A DNA stretch of 64,000 nucleotides from Aphrophora alni (GCA_963513935.1 OY740766.1:7967000-8030999); one strand, 5' to 3'. Numbered from the stretch's first letter, positions 1-11,074 are shown. Notes: generated by a model from the letters alone, not told the origin. A program made the numbers and translations.

Positions 1-599
1 GGGAAATTATTTGTTTTATTTAATGTCGTTACACATTCTAGACTAAGCCACGTACATTTTTATTTTCATTCCACAATGGAAGAAGTATAGAAAATCGTCT
101 CTCTAAAATGCTTCAAATTTTCGAAAATTTAAGCGTCTATTACTCCCTATAGAGTAGGTTTGTCAAACAGTAACCAAGGTTAGAAACAAATTTAAAACAC
201 CATAAAGAATAGGGGCCTCTTAATAAATTAAAATGTTGGTAGCCACATTGGAAAATGGCGGTCATTTTTCAGACAATATTTTTAAGTTAAATGAAAAATT
301 AACAACCGTCCCCATTTAAAGTTTTTTACCAGATTATTAGTTTACAATATAATAATATTGCCCACGACAAAAGAATCACCCTGTATCGGTTTATAAAAAA
401 AGGAATTGACCTTCAAATGACTTTGAAAATATAGATAAATTATTTACTCCCTCCTTACCAAATAACATTCTAAAAGATTTTTCTTCAAAGCTTATCATTT
501 TTAATATCTTCACTTGTCTCAATATAATTGACTCACCAACAAATATTTAGTAATATTGTCCTAGTTAGCACTGAAGAATTTAGAGAAGTGGACAAAGTC
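1..599. other. AT-rich non-coding sequence with one transposon-type terminus
   Basis: No coding region recognised. A CACCCTGT motif at about 377-384 matches the inward-facing ends seen on the foldback element at 3940-4687, so the preceding ~380 bases may be the right part of a decayed element of that general type. The left end would lie outside the window. Confidence 0.3.
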
Positions 600-860
600 A
601 GATACCAGAGACAATTCAGAGGATAAAGTATGGATATAGTAGGTTATATCCTTAGTCAGGACAAGAGCGATAGAAGCAGATACGTCCTGGAGTGATATCA
701 AGCAGACCCAAAATCACTTGAAGGAGAACTGTGAGCAAGGAAATTTAAGGATGACGACAAAGATTTAGGAGAGCTGAAAAGAAAGACCCGAAATCGTGTC
801 CGATGGAGATCATTTGTTGTGGTCTTACAACACCCGTAGGGAATAAAGGGGATAAGTCAA
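600..860 (+). pseudogene. Non-LTR retrotransposon ORF2 C-terminal relic
   Basis: Reading from about 628, the translation has the layout of the extreme C-terminus of a LINE-type reverse transcriptase protein: a degraded LGH-like start, a stretch with two internal stops, then a clean block DLGELKRKTRNRVRWRSFVV at 751-810 and a stop at about 838. This block lines up with GEVKALAGDRGRWRALLDAL in the relic at 62.5 kb: same spacing, with the shared G-E-x-K and RxRWR core. The premature stops and the missing upstream reverse transcriptase show a dead, 5'-truncated copy. The family is inferred from this tail; the clade (RTE-like or CR1-like) cannot be fixed from so little. No host gene is implied. 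Confidence 0.55.
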
Positions 861-2069
861 ATAAGTGAAGTATACTAGAAGGAAACTATTAAAACTATGT
901 TTTATTTGTACTTTGATTATTTATAAAGCTGGAAAACTACCATATCTCCAGAACTATTAGGTAGTTTTCTATTTCTTTCATCTTTTTACTCACTCGTGGA
1001 GCATCATACTTACTCGATGAATGTTTCATTGGTTGGAGGAAACTTTATTTTTAAACTAATTTTTATAATTTTATTTTCAACCATACCTAACTACTTTTTT
1101 TAATTTTATGAATTTACTACTCACTACTATTTTATGAATTCCAAATTCTAGACATTACCTAAACAATATTTGATAAACACCTTCAGATTTGAATACCAAT
1201 GAACACGGCCCGTTATCTGATCGGTTATTAAGGATGCAACTCAGCGCGTGGATGTTATTGCTCATTCTATACACAAGCTTTGGTACAACTGTTTTAAGAA
1301 ACGATTATCAGTTTGTATTTACTATCGCTTAATCACTGCCAATGTATCGCTAGACTGTCTCGTTGTTCAGAACAAGTTTCTATTGGTTGTTCAACTTATG
1401 TTACATTAAGTTAATGTTTTTATTACAATACAAAAACAGAATTCCTGATCTCGACTTTGTGTTTTATTGTACTGAGTAAATGTTCATAAAATCGTAGTAA
1501 GCGTCGTTGGAATTTCTTTTAAATTTGTAAACACCCTTAAAATTAGTTTTGAAAACTTTAAAGTCAAGTGGGTATAAAGTTTTCATTTTAATCTGGCCAA
1601 TATTGACGTCGCCGATATAATTTCTGAAGTGAGATTTTGAGGTTATAACATCTGTAAAGGGAAATCAGCTGATGTTTAAATTTATTTGTTTAAAAGATTG
1701 TAAATCAGTTTTGTCAAACGTACTGTATATTTTCAAACAATTAATGTACTGATTTGCTTTATTTTTGATAAACCTGGATACACAAACGTCTCATAATAAA
1801 TGCTTTAATATCCATCATACAAACATGATATCTTCTGAAATAATCATTAACAACCTTAGAAATACATTTAGTGAATTGGTGAATTTAAAGTAGAAGTTTT
1901 CAAAACAAAGTCGACCAACGTAGTACTAATTTGTCATTGATTTCAGAAAAGAAAATGTCGTGTTTATAATATCCTTAAAAAGTAGGAAAGATTCCCCAAA
2001 TAAAATGTTCGTAGATCTTTAAATATTAGAGATACCAATGGAAGCCAAGATAAGATGAACATTGTATAT
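861..2069. other. AT-rich intergenic or intronic DNA
   Basis: No exon, RNA gene or clear repeat recognised on either strand. Somewhat GC-richer stretch around 1195-1390 without an open frame or splice context. Confidence 0.4.
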
Positions 2070-2188
2070 GTATACAGCGTGTTAAATAAGTCCCGTGATG
2101 GCTTAATATTTTTTTAACCACTACAAAGTTTTACGTATTGTTAATGGACACCAAAACCTATTTTACCACGGATTCGGTGATTTAGTTA
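2070..2188 (+). mobile_element. Left end of an older element interrupted by the Merlin insertion
   Basis: TACAGCGTGTTAAATAAGTC starting at 2070 resembles the TACAGGGTGTTAC-type ends seen at 3940-4687 in this window. It lies just outside the Merlin target duplication, so the Merlin copy appears nested in an older transposon. The old element's other end was not located after 2933. Confidence 0.35.
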
Positions 2189-2196
2189 CTGTAAAT
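2189..2196. repeat. Target-site duplication, left copy
   Basis: CTGTAAAT directly abuts the left terminal inverted repeat and recurs at 2926-2933 directly after the right one. Eight bases is the usual target duplication length for Merlin/IS1016-type elements. Confidence 0.85.
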
Positions 2197-2231
2197 GGGT
2201 CTTTTCTATTATACGACCGCATGGCTCAAAT
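2197..2231 (+). repeat. Merlin left terminal inverted repeat
   Basis: Identical over 35 bases to the reverse complement of 2891-2925. It contains the ATG (2221) that opens the remaining transposase frame. Confidence 0.9.
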
Positions 2232-2505
2232 TACTTTCTATACTAATATACCTAACATGAACTTCAAGCATCTTACAGTTAACCATTCGGAGAATTTTGT
2301 CGACCCCATATCTGGAGCTCATACTCAACGAATAGAATCTTTGTGGGCGCCGACAAAAAGACGAAATCGTAAAGAGTATGGCACAACCAGGGACATGCTT
2401 GACTCTTACTTATGTGAATTTCTATGGCGGAAACACCATCAAGAAACTGATCTGTTCGATCAAATTATCAAAGATATTGTAGTATTTTGGCCACCAGGAG
2501 GGTAA
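2221..2505 (+). pseudogene. Merlin transposase C-terminal fragment (ISXO2-like fold)
   Basis: 94 codons, uninterrupted, ending in TAA at 2503-2505. Residues 17-42 carry the family signature: VNHSENFVDP (20-29), SGAHT (31-35) and RIESLW (37-42), in which Glu39 is the expected last acidic residue of the DDE/DDN triad. A basic stretch (TKRRNRK) and DSYLCEFLWRK follow, as in IS1595/IS1016-type transposases. Full-length Merlin transposases are roughly three times longer, so the first two catalytic acids and any DNA-binding region are absent. The ATG lies inside the left inverted repeat, so an internal deletion joined the repeat to the C-terminal coding part. If expressed, the product could not catalyse transposition; it might still be inert or interfere. 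Confidence 0.8.
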
Positions 2506-2714
2506 AACCTAACCTAATCTAACCTAACCTAAAGTAATCTAACCTAACCTAACCTAACCAAACCTAACCTAACCTAACCTAACCTAACCTAACCTAACCT
2601 AACCTAACCTAACCTAACCTAACCTAACCTAACTTAACCTAACCTAACCTAACCTAACCTAACCTAACCTAACCTAACTTAACCTAACCTAACCTAACCT
2701 AACCCAGACCTAAC
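2506..2714 (+). repeat. (CCTAA)n / (TTAGG)n array inside the Merlin element
   Basis: About 40 units of AACCT, nearly pure from 2558 to 2704 and degenerate at both edges (AATCT, AAAGT, AACCA, AACTT variants). TTAGG is the insect telomere unit. The array begins directly after the transposase stop codon and lies inside the inverted repeats. Confidence 0.95.
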
Positions 2715-2890
2715 CAGAAGTGTAAAAGTCATAAAAACGTTCACATGTAATTAGTTTGTGTTAGTGTGTTTTTCTATTTTTTATATTTGTGTGTTTTGTG
2801 AAAAACAATAAAACCATTTATTTTATAGACGATTTCATCAATTGAGGTGAGAAAACCTACTTTATTATCATTCTGATAGTTTAGAAAATT

Positions 2891-2925
2891 ATTTGAGCCA
2901 TGCGGTCGTATAATAGAAAAGACCC
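2891..2925 (-). repeat. Merlin right terminal inverted repeat
   Basis: Exact reverse complement of 2197-2231 (35/35). Confidence 0.9.
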
Positions 2926-2933
2926 CTGTAAAT
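2926..2933. repeat. Target-site duplication, right copy
   Basis: CTGTAAAT, identical to 2189-2196 and directly adjacent to the right inverted repeat. Confidence 0.85.
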
Positions 2934-3939
2934 CAAATAATTTATTATTTAAACCATACGAGAGTGTCAAGTAGGCCGTGGATCAACAGAGTTTTCTACA
3001 GGAAGGCGTTTATATTTATTAAATTTTATTAAGTTAGTAAATAACTCTAACATTACTACACTACTTTATTGGTTTTAAAGTAATTTTTTTTTAATTGAGA
3101 TACAAGACATGGGTTAATTTTGAGATACAAGAACTTTTACCCCCGGATAGCGTCACTGTAAGACAGGTGAACCATTCTTTGTGTGTGTGGGCGTGTGTAA
3201 CCAATGTTAGTTACACAAATTCAGTCCGGTAACAATACATTAGCACTTTATTTCATTACTAACACAAAGTCGTGATGTAGCTACAAATAGGTAGGCAGTA
3301 ATTAATTTCCAATAACTCTCACCACCATAGCCAGTACTTTTTCTATTTATACTTTTATTGTTTCTTTCCAATTTAAATGATTAGTGACAACGGTGTAGTG
3401 AAAGGATTAGTTTATGGACGGTCTGGTGTCGTTTCTTTTAATAATTAGAAAATAAAAATTGTGTTATATTGAACTGCACTATTTATGAAGATCATAAAAA
3501 TTGTTTGTCCAGCTGCCAAAGAGGTCGTTTTGATCATCGTAGGTTAAGATTGACATTTCTTATCTCGTGGTCGTTGAAATTTTCAAAATGATTTCTCCAA
3601 TGGTAATTAGAAAAGGGTTATTTTGTAATATTCAATTCCCCTCGCCTCAAGTAGGACAGTTTATTATTTCTCTCAATATGAACTTTAATTACTATGAATT
3701 AAAAAGTAGAATTCAATTTTTTTAAGATGCAATTATTACAAAAGCTGTATGTATTTTAAAATATAAAAAATGTATTATATTATTCCCATATAGGAGAATA
3801 TTTGAGGTCTCCATAAGGATATATTTCATTATATTAAATCTAACCTTAGCACCAAAATCATGAAGTTAATCAAATCTAACAACTAAACCTGTCAGAAGCA
3901 TTAATAGAAATGCTATCATCAATTAAAAAATTTAATATA
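2934..3939. other. AT-rich non-coding DNA
   Basis: No gene recognised. A short direct repeat, TTGAGATACAAGA, occurs twice around 3097-3132, and a GT-rich run lies at about 3179-3198. Otherwise nothing supportable. Confidence 0.4.
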
Positions 3940-4687
3940 TACAGAGTGTTACAAAAAGGTTGGGCTGGCTATGCATTTTCATATTTTATGTGTGATTCTA
4001 AGCTGAAAATGAAGAATACATTTCTTTCAATTTCCACTTTGTTTAGCAGCTAGACGCCATTTTGTTTTTTTTACAAAAACTCACTGTAACTCTGGAAATA
4101 GATAAGATATCGAGTTCAAATTTGGAATTAACGTTTTGTATGTTACGATTTTAAGTGTACCAAATACAAAGAATTAATTTTTATAATTTTCAAAATGGCG
4201 GCCGTTACAAATTTTTAACTTGGAATATCTTGAAAACCGTTAACTTTACAAAAAATGTACAAGAAACAAAATATTTTTTGTCGATAACTCGGTTATCCTT
4301 TGACCTAATGCAACTACAAAAAAGCATTGTGTCTGTTGTTAAAAAATATAAATATATTGTCTCTTGTACATTTTTTGTAAAGTTAATGGTTTACAAGATA
4401 TTCCACGTTAAAAATTTGTAACGGCCGCCATTTTGAAAATTATAAAAATAAATTATTTGTGCTTTGTACACTTGTTAATCGTAACATGTAAAATGATTAT
4501 TCCAAATTTGAACTCGATATCTTATCTATTTCCAGAGTTACAGTGAGTTTTTGTAAAAAAAACAAAATGGCGTCTAACTGCTAAACAAAGTGGAAATTGA
4601 AAAAAAAATATTCTTTATTTTCAGCTTATAATCCCACATAGAATATGAAAATGCATAGCCAGCCCAACCTTTTTGTAACACCCTGTA
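3940..4687. mobile_element. Symmetrical 748-bp foldback (long inverted repeat) element
   Basis: Two arms of about 323 bp (3941-4263 and 4364-4686) are reverse complements with few mismatches, around a ~100-bp centre. The ends read TACAGAGTGTTACAAAAAGG on the left and the complement of TACAGGGTGTTACAAAAAGG on the right. A TA dinucleotide flanks each side (3938-3939 and 4688-4689), which would fit a TA target duplication of Tc1/mariner type. An 88-codon open frame at 4155-4421 spans arm and centre and has no recognisable features; I treat it as chance. No transposase, so a non-autonomous element. Confidence 0.85.
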
Positions 4688-4689
4688 TA

Positions 4690-5919
4690 GAATAAGGACA
4701 AAAATAATCTAATCTTGCATCATGAGAGGAATTTTAAAAGAACTTACAGCGGCTTACGTATAAAAATTCAATAAAGTTGTAGTTTATTTTATTAAATATA
4801 TTGTACGTAAAACGATTTTTATATTTAAGGAACTTTTTACATTAATTTTAATATTTTTCCTCCATTTTGGACCGCTCTGTAAGCTGGTAATTTAAGAAAG
4901 GTTATGCTAAAGCAACAATATTTAAACAAATATTAGAGAAAAACAATAATTTAAACCCATAATCTTACAATGCCGATAAAGAGATACTTTAATTATATTA
5001 CAAATCTATCAATTAGGAACCGAATAAACAACTGTTGTTTACAAATTTTTTAACTCGCTTAAATTAATAAACTAATTTGAAGGACCAACGCGATGTGTGA
5101 AAATAGCGACTACTTGTTTGCGATAAGGACTGTACACTGTGTAATGGTCTGATATCGAAGTGTGATGTATGAGGACGAGATAATCAGACTGGTAGTTAGG
5201 AGATGATACCCGAGGTGTTGCAGCTCACCCGCTCACCAGCTGTTTCTTGTGTCACCTCCCGACCTCACAACGGCGGAACTATTTGGTCAACCGGACAGGA
5301 TTAATCTACCTTGTTAAATGATAAAGAAAATAAATGAATCTAATTACAGGATTCTAAATATATTCACCCATTATTATCTATTTATGGAAGCAATTTTGTT
5401 TACATAACCAAAATTGTATTGAATAATGGAAGATGAAAGATTGTTAGAAAGTACATCCTGGCGGAATTATAGTGTACTAAAATTATTGTTTCTTAGTCGA
5501 TTATGACAGTAAAGTGTTTTTTTTTTTTTTTTTTTTATCTAGACGTGATATTTGTCGTTTCAAATGAAAGAGTCTTTTAAATAGATTACAAACAACGACA
5601 AATGGATGGTTTGTAGGAAATCACTTTTACAGATTCTTCAAGTTGTCAAATGTAAGATCAGACAACAAATAAAAGGAGGCGTTTTCAAAATTATTATGCG
5701 TTTCAATTTTGGTTTAAGATGCACCAAAATTGAAGTAAGATAAAATCGTTTAGCATCTTAAAGAACACGGGAAATTTGATTTTCATAAAAAAGAACGTTA
5801 ACAAAAACGTTCCATTCCAATTCCATTTTGAATTTTAAATTATGCAAATTCGACAAGTGTTAATAATGTAATAGTAATTTTGTGTTTCAATATGGTAGCT
5901 ATAACTAAATTTTGAGTTA
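4690..5919. other. Non-coding DNA with a GC-richer patch
   Basis: Mostly AT-rich. Positions ~5155-5300 are clearly GC-richer and contain CAGCTG boxes and CpGs, which could be a regulatory patch, but no TATA, start codon context or splice site could be tied to it. A poly-T run lies at 5518-5536. Confidence 0.3.
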
Positions 5920-6180
5920 GATAAAAATGAAAAATTATCTCGAGGTAAGGCCAAAATAAACTCATTTACCAAATTTGATTAAAATCGGTCCACACGTTTG
6001 AGTTGTAGAGCACACTCGACTGATAACAGACTACAGATAACAGACAAATCATTCAAAAAACAACTTTATGGACATAAGGAACCTCGAAACGTATTTATCA
6101 GCAAAACGTGCCTTTTTCAATACTAGGCCTCTTATACGGGAGAAAGTAAAATTACTAAGCTAGAAATGTTAGAAAAAGTA
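5920..6180. repeat. Copy of a degenerate dispersed repeat
   Basis: Contains the recurring block CAAATTTGATTAAAATCGG near 5970 and a GAGAAAGTAAAA block near 6140. Related blocks occur at 7.4-7.9, 9.6-10.0, 17.3-17.8, 23.5-23.8, 37.2-37.6 and 61.5-61.7 kb. It has the look of a retroposon tail family, but no diagnostic domain or tRNA promoter box was seen. Confidence 0.5.
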
Positions 6181-6469
6181 TTCAGAAAAACATCCTAAGA
6201 AAATTCTTTTAAAAACAGTTAAAACTTTATTTTATTGAGCACTATTTATTATAGAAACGTCACTCCACTATATTTATACGATTTTCATTTCTAGTTGGGA
6301 GCACGTTCTTAGCGTACATTTTAAAACAGAATAAAACAAATTTTGTAGTATACTTGCAAATAACCTTATTCCTAAATTTCATAAATATTAATAGACATTT
6401 TGCAGTGTAACTTTACAACAAACAAACTTACAAATTATTACCAATCAGTAGTAAAACAAAACTTCATTT

Positions 6470-6624
6470 GGTTAGGTTAGGTTAGGTTAGGTTAGGTTAG
6501 GTTAGGTTAGGTTAGGTTAGGTTAGGTTAGTTTAGGTTAGGTTAGGTTAGGTTAGTTTAGGTTAGGTTAGGTTAGGTTAGGTTAGGTTAGGTTAGGTTAG
6601 GTTAGGTTAGGTTAGGTTAGGTTA
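6470..6624 (-). repeat. (TTAGG)n interstitial telomere-type array
   Basis: About 31 GGTTA units with two GTTAGTTTAG interruptions. The orientation is opposite to that of the array at 2506-2714. Confidence 0.95.
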
Positions 6625-7399
6625 ATAACTTAATAAATCAGTTTTTAAAAGGCATTACATCGTAACTTGTTGATTTCCACCTTGAAAAATGTTAGTGTTC
6701 ATTAAAGCTACACATTTGTGATGGAAACGATTTTTGTTCAATTTAGTGTTCGATTGGTCTTTCTTACATGGAACGATTTATCGATTTAATTATAACAATA
6801 TAGTAAAAAAACTACAATTGAACCCATTAGAAAATCAGACATTTCATGATTAAAAGACAGATTTTTATATTGTAGAAGGTAACAATTACAGTACTTCTAC
6901 TTTTTTTTTTATCTTTAAGTGATATCTTTTATTCTTCTGGAAGAATTAAAACGATTTAATTTTGTTGAAGTTGTAGGTATTATAGTTTAGTTCATCTTAA
7001 AACTAGATATTATATGTTTTGAAAGTTGTTATTTTTTAATAGTGTTGTTTTGTTCTTTCTTATGTTGACGAGCAAAGTTTTTATCTAGTGATTGTCTGAT
7101 AATTTACAAGATCCTTCTCACTGGGTACAAAAATAATAAACGGTTCACAAACGTTGTGACGTATACTGTACTATCAATCGATAATATCCAATTTTAATGA
7201 GAAAGAAGCAAAACTAAAAATTCCGAATTCATATAATTTGTATCCCATGATTCTTATATTTAGTAATTTAACGCTTTAGGGCTTGGATGGTGTTGAAGTT
7301 ACGTTGAAGTTATTTTGCAGTTTATCACACTGGTTTTTGTTACAAATCTCGACGTTTTAAAAGAATGTTAACAGAATAGTTTGTCACATTATAAGATAA
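6625..7399. other. AT-rich non-coding DNA
   Basis: Nothing recognised on either strand apart from short homopolymer runs. Confidence 0.4.
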
Positions 7400-7910
7400 T
7401 GTAACTTTTTACTGGCAAACTTCAGTTGCCAGACAACTCAAAGTACCGATATTTTAGAGAATTGCAGACCAATACGTTTGGTCCAAGTCCTTAAAGGCTA
7501 AATTAAAAAAAAAATTCGAACAAGTATGTTGACTGTCTGTCTGTGCAGTGTTCTACAGTTCAATTACGTGAACAGATTATAAAAACATTTAGAATGTGGT
7601 TATATTTTGGCCATATCTCATGAGGTTTTTTTATTATTTATATATGTATATAACTTCAAATTACTTTGCTCTAAAAATCGGCTCTAATGATTTGCAATCA
7701 AATTTTGTTAACTATAGTCTCTAAGGAGACAAACAAAAGTTGTTGGTTACCATCTCTCCAAAAATGTTGGTTAGTGAATCATTGGTAAAAAAACATAAAA
7801 TTACACGTGACTTAAACAAAAAACGTAATTTCTCAAAAACAGTTCTACTGATTTCGTACAAATTTTAGTGAAATGTGATTTTTTTTTACCCAAGTAAAAA
7901 CTACAACGGT
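7400..7910. repeat. Dispersed repeat copy, mate of 17260-17770
   Basis: Shares ordered blocks with 17260-17770: a TCTACAG block, an AAAATCGGCTCTAA block, and a final AATTTCTCAAAA / GATTTCGTACAAATTTTAGT / GAAATG block. Both copies are diverged. No coding content. Confidence 0.5.
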
Positions 7911-7944
7911 TCAGAAATAATTGACACAAAACAAAAACGTACTA

Positions 7945-7972
7945 CCTAACCTAACCTAACCTAACCTAACCT
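7945..7972 (+). repeat. Short (CCTAA)n tract
   Basis: Five CCTAA units plus a partial one, same orientation as the array at 2506. Confidence 0.9.
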
Positions 7973-8238
7973 TTTGATCCCCGCCATTAAAAACCCGATT
8001 TTCATCAATACGATTTTTACTGAAGGACGTCCGTCTTACAAGTGAAGTTAAGGCTACATATAACAACATATTTTTGTTTGTTTTATAAGCGTTCATACCG
8101 TCATACATTTTGACTGATAACTAAAACGTTTTGGTGATTTATTTGGTTTTGGGAATAAGAAATTTATGCAATGTTCTTTATAATGAATTTATTATAATAA
8201 ACAACAGAGCTAAAACAAATTAGTATAGCCTATTACAT

Positions 8239-8420
8239 GGGCGTAACCAGCGAGGGGCAGGGGGGCAGCTGCCCCCCTGGAAGCAAAAAAATAAATCTTT
8301 ATTTATACATTTTGTTGCAGGAATTTAATACAATTCTATTTTAATAACTATTTTAATAATCAATTGTATATTGAATGACCATGGCTTGCCCCCCCCCCAG
8401 TTTTGATTCTGGGTACGCAC
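8239..8420. mobile_element. ~180-bp MITE-like element with G/C-rich inverted ends
   Basis: The left end GGGCGTAACCAG followed by a G-rich run mirrors the right end, a C-run followed by CTGGGTACGCAC. The middle is AT-rich. The imperfect inverted ends with internal G/C tracts fit a small non-autonomous DNA transposon. A poly-C tract with a similar neighbourhood (ACGCGTGCCATGG) at 30286-30325 may be a relic of the same type. Target duplication unclear. Confidence 0.5.
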
Positions 8421-9639
8421 TTGGTATATTATATAAGTAGCATATTGTTAAAATCTGAAAAAAAAAGTTAAATATTTCGAACTCTACTGCAGATTTAGTT
8501 TCTCACTTGAAAAATGACCGTTATATTTCGAAACCGGTAGTATTAAACGAATATTATATTATAAGAATATTTTTGTATTTTAATTCTCACAAAATGTTTG
8601 ATTTTCTAACAGGTAAACCTACAAATTTCAAATTTCGTAAAGTAAGTTATAACAACGTATCCATTTTTTAGAAATCCATACTGTACTCCGCAATATGCAT
8701 CACGTGCAAGACTTAACTAGAAAGGAAGCGGTATCGATAATCTTATCTCCACTTATCTACATATTCCGAAAACCTGTTGATAGCATCAAAATATTTCGGT
8801 AATGTTTTGTGAAAACCGGTTGAATGCTCTATTAGATTGTTGTCGAAGCACGATTTTATTCAATATCAACAACGTGAACCGTGTTTAGCCGTGTCTAGTC
8901 GGGTTAATAGGGCTTTCGAAAACTGTTCGTTTTTAGAATATAAATAGTTTTGTAAGTTTCATAATTTTAATTTGATATAGGCAAATATAGAAAGAAAGTA
9001 GACTTTTTTTGCTTTAAAAAAAAGATCTAAGATTACTAAATCTACAAAAAAAACCTCATAAATTATGTTCAAAGTTTAAAGGTTCAAAAGACGAATTATA
9101 AATTGACTTTCAGAACACTAATTGAATAAGTATTGACAGAGACCAATTGATGAAGTGGTGTAAAACAGACTTTTAAACTTATACATTAAAATAACATATC
9201 ACCAAATGAAACACAACAAAACCACAATTTGTTCAAGATGACGTCATCATACTTCGCGACATTAGCACAAAACTTCTTGGCTTCAAAGTTGGAGTTTACT
9301 TTATTTTGTTTTCCAAATTTCTAGAGAATAGTAATTTTCTTTTATTTGCGACTTGCCACTTAAAACCTCCGTGACTTTTTGTCATACGCGTCTAAATTCC
9401 ATCAAAATTTTTGTATATTGTTTGAGATATTCCACTATCGAAAAGGGGGTTTAACTTTGTTTTTACAAAAACGGACATTTTAGGATGATAATGAAGAATG
9501 TTTTTTTTTATAGTTTAGGATTTGTTTTAGTGTGTGAGAAAATTAATGTAATGCTTGTCCATTCATTATTTCTTTTCTTTTTTGCAAAAGCTTCGGTTTT
9601 TTAAAAAAAAGGAGAGGAAACTTACAAATAATAAAACGG
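8421..9639. other. AT-rich non-coding DNA
   Basis: No gene, RNA or repeat boundary recognised. Around 8690-8930 the composition is less AT-rich, without an open frame. Confidence 0.35.
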
Positions 9640-9990
9640 TTCCACTAACTGACGAACCGTCATTTTTGGAGAGATTGCAATGAATACGTTTGGTTCCATA
9701 GAGACTGAACAAAATTTGATCAAAATCGTGACAACCGATTTCGATACTTTTTGAATTTTGTGTTTTGTCCTATTTCAGCTACCCTAAATTATAAGAGATC
9801 AAATTAGTGTCCTGAGATATGGTGAAAATATGCCCACATACAAAATTTGATTGAAACCAGTTCATGGATTTCTGTTTTTTCTACTAAAAGGCTTCAAAAT
9901 GGATATATCCCTAAAAAACATGATATAAATTTGTTTAGCAATAAAAAACTTTCTTTATGTTACTTATATGCGAGAAAGTAAAAATGTACA
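9640..9990. repeat. Dispersed repeat copy
   Basis: Carries GAATACGTTTGGTTCCA (compare the CAATACGTTTGGTCC block near 7470), an AATTTGATCAAAATCG block and a terminal GCGAGAAAGTAAAAATG. It belongs to the same loose family as 5920-6180. Confidence 0.45.
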
Positions 9991-11074
9991 GATTTCATCC
10001 ACCGGTTTCAAAATGAAAGCCTTTTAAAATACTTTCCTCGAAATACCTCCTATCTGTTTGTTTAAAAAAGTTCATTTTAGCAACTTACCTGCATCCAAAT
10101 CCTTCGTTTTCACTAACTTACAGGTTTTTAGTTAAATAGAACCTGCTTTTGGGAGGTTAGGGTTGAAATTTAAAAAAAGGATATATATTCAAAGGCTTTC
10201 CCAAAGTTTAATTTTTAAATTTAAATCCGCTCAAATATTACAGGACTGTTTGTCGTCTATGCTGTTTTCTACAGCTTCAACATATGAAAAACTCAAAATT
10301 TTGGTAAGACCATTATGTCCTATTATCACAAAACCAAACATAACGATTTTGATGAAATTTTGTTTCAAAGACCAAACAAATCGTATAGGTTCTGTCAGTT
10401 CGGGAGATATCGGTGAAACCATAAGCAAAATTTGGATATCTCAAATTCAGGACAAACGATATTGATCAAATTTTTGTGAAATATTAAGATTTATAACCCA
10501 AATAAATGAGATAAACCGCAAGTACTTGGGTATTATGTTTCGTCAGTAACCATTAGCAGAATATTATCAAGAACGTTACATTATATTTTGAAGATACGAT
10601 TCTGAGTATTGGGTCTTACATAGATCATTTCTAAAACGGGATTGCACGGGGGTGTGAGAATGTTTGTGCATAGTAATAAAAAATATCTACAAATAAGGAA
10701 GTATTATGTCTATTTCATTATCAACAAGGAAAGTAGTCTACCTCGAATAACGATTGTTGCTTCAGTTGGCGGAAGACAATCCATTGTTGGACTCCATTTC
10801 AAAGGATTTTCATAGACTTTTTAGTTGTGGCTAAAAGTAAAGTTTTTAAGAAGATAGAAACCGCTGGTCGCTGTGATTATTGTAAATTTCCAACCACAAT
10901 GGAACACTTCGGACTTGGTACGTGAACTTCGTCTGTCTCCGTTATTCCACGTCTCTACCTGTCTTAGTCTACCGCCATATTGATTTAACGCTGATACGAT
11001 GTTTCGTATTAAATAGTAATTATTTCTTAATATTGATGTTAGGGCTGATTATAATTATATTATCGTCTTTGTTA
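9991..11074. other. Non-coding DNA, possibly further repeat relics
   Basis: Open frames exist on both strands at 10163-10465, but both use repeat-like AT-rich sequence and show no domain. I regard them as chance. Confidence 0.35.

Larger units (their letters stand above)
2197..2925 (+). mobile_element. Merlin (IS1016-like) DNA transposon, internally deleted
   Basis: The 729-bp unit is bounded by perfect 35-bp terminal inverted repeats (2197-2231 and 2891-2925, outermost bases GGGTCTTTTC) and flanked by an 8-bp direct duplication, CTGTAAAT. Inside is an open frame for the C-terminal end of an ISXO2/IS1016-like transposase, then a ~200-bp TTAGG-type array, then ~180 bp of AT-rich sequence. Family assignment rests on three independent signs: transposase similarity, 8-bp duplication and inverted ends. 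The catalytic N-terminal two thirds are missing, so the copy is non-autonomous. The perfect repeats and intact duplication suggest a fairly recent insertion. Confidence 0.85.

Noticed and set aside
2506..2714. A true chromosome end
   Set aside because: The array is bounded on both sides by unique transposon sequence, so it is interstitial.
4155..4421. 88-codon open frame inside the foldback element
   Set aside because: Spans arm and loop of the inverted repeat; no domain; expected by chance in AT-rich sequence.
10163..10465. Overlapping open frames on both strands
   Set aside because: Repeat-like AT-rich sequence, no recognisable features, no ATG context on the plus strand.
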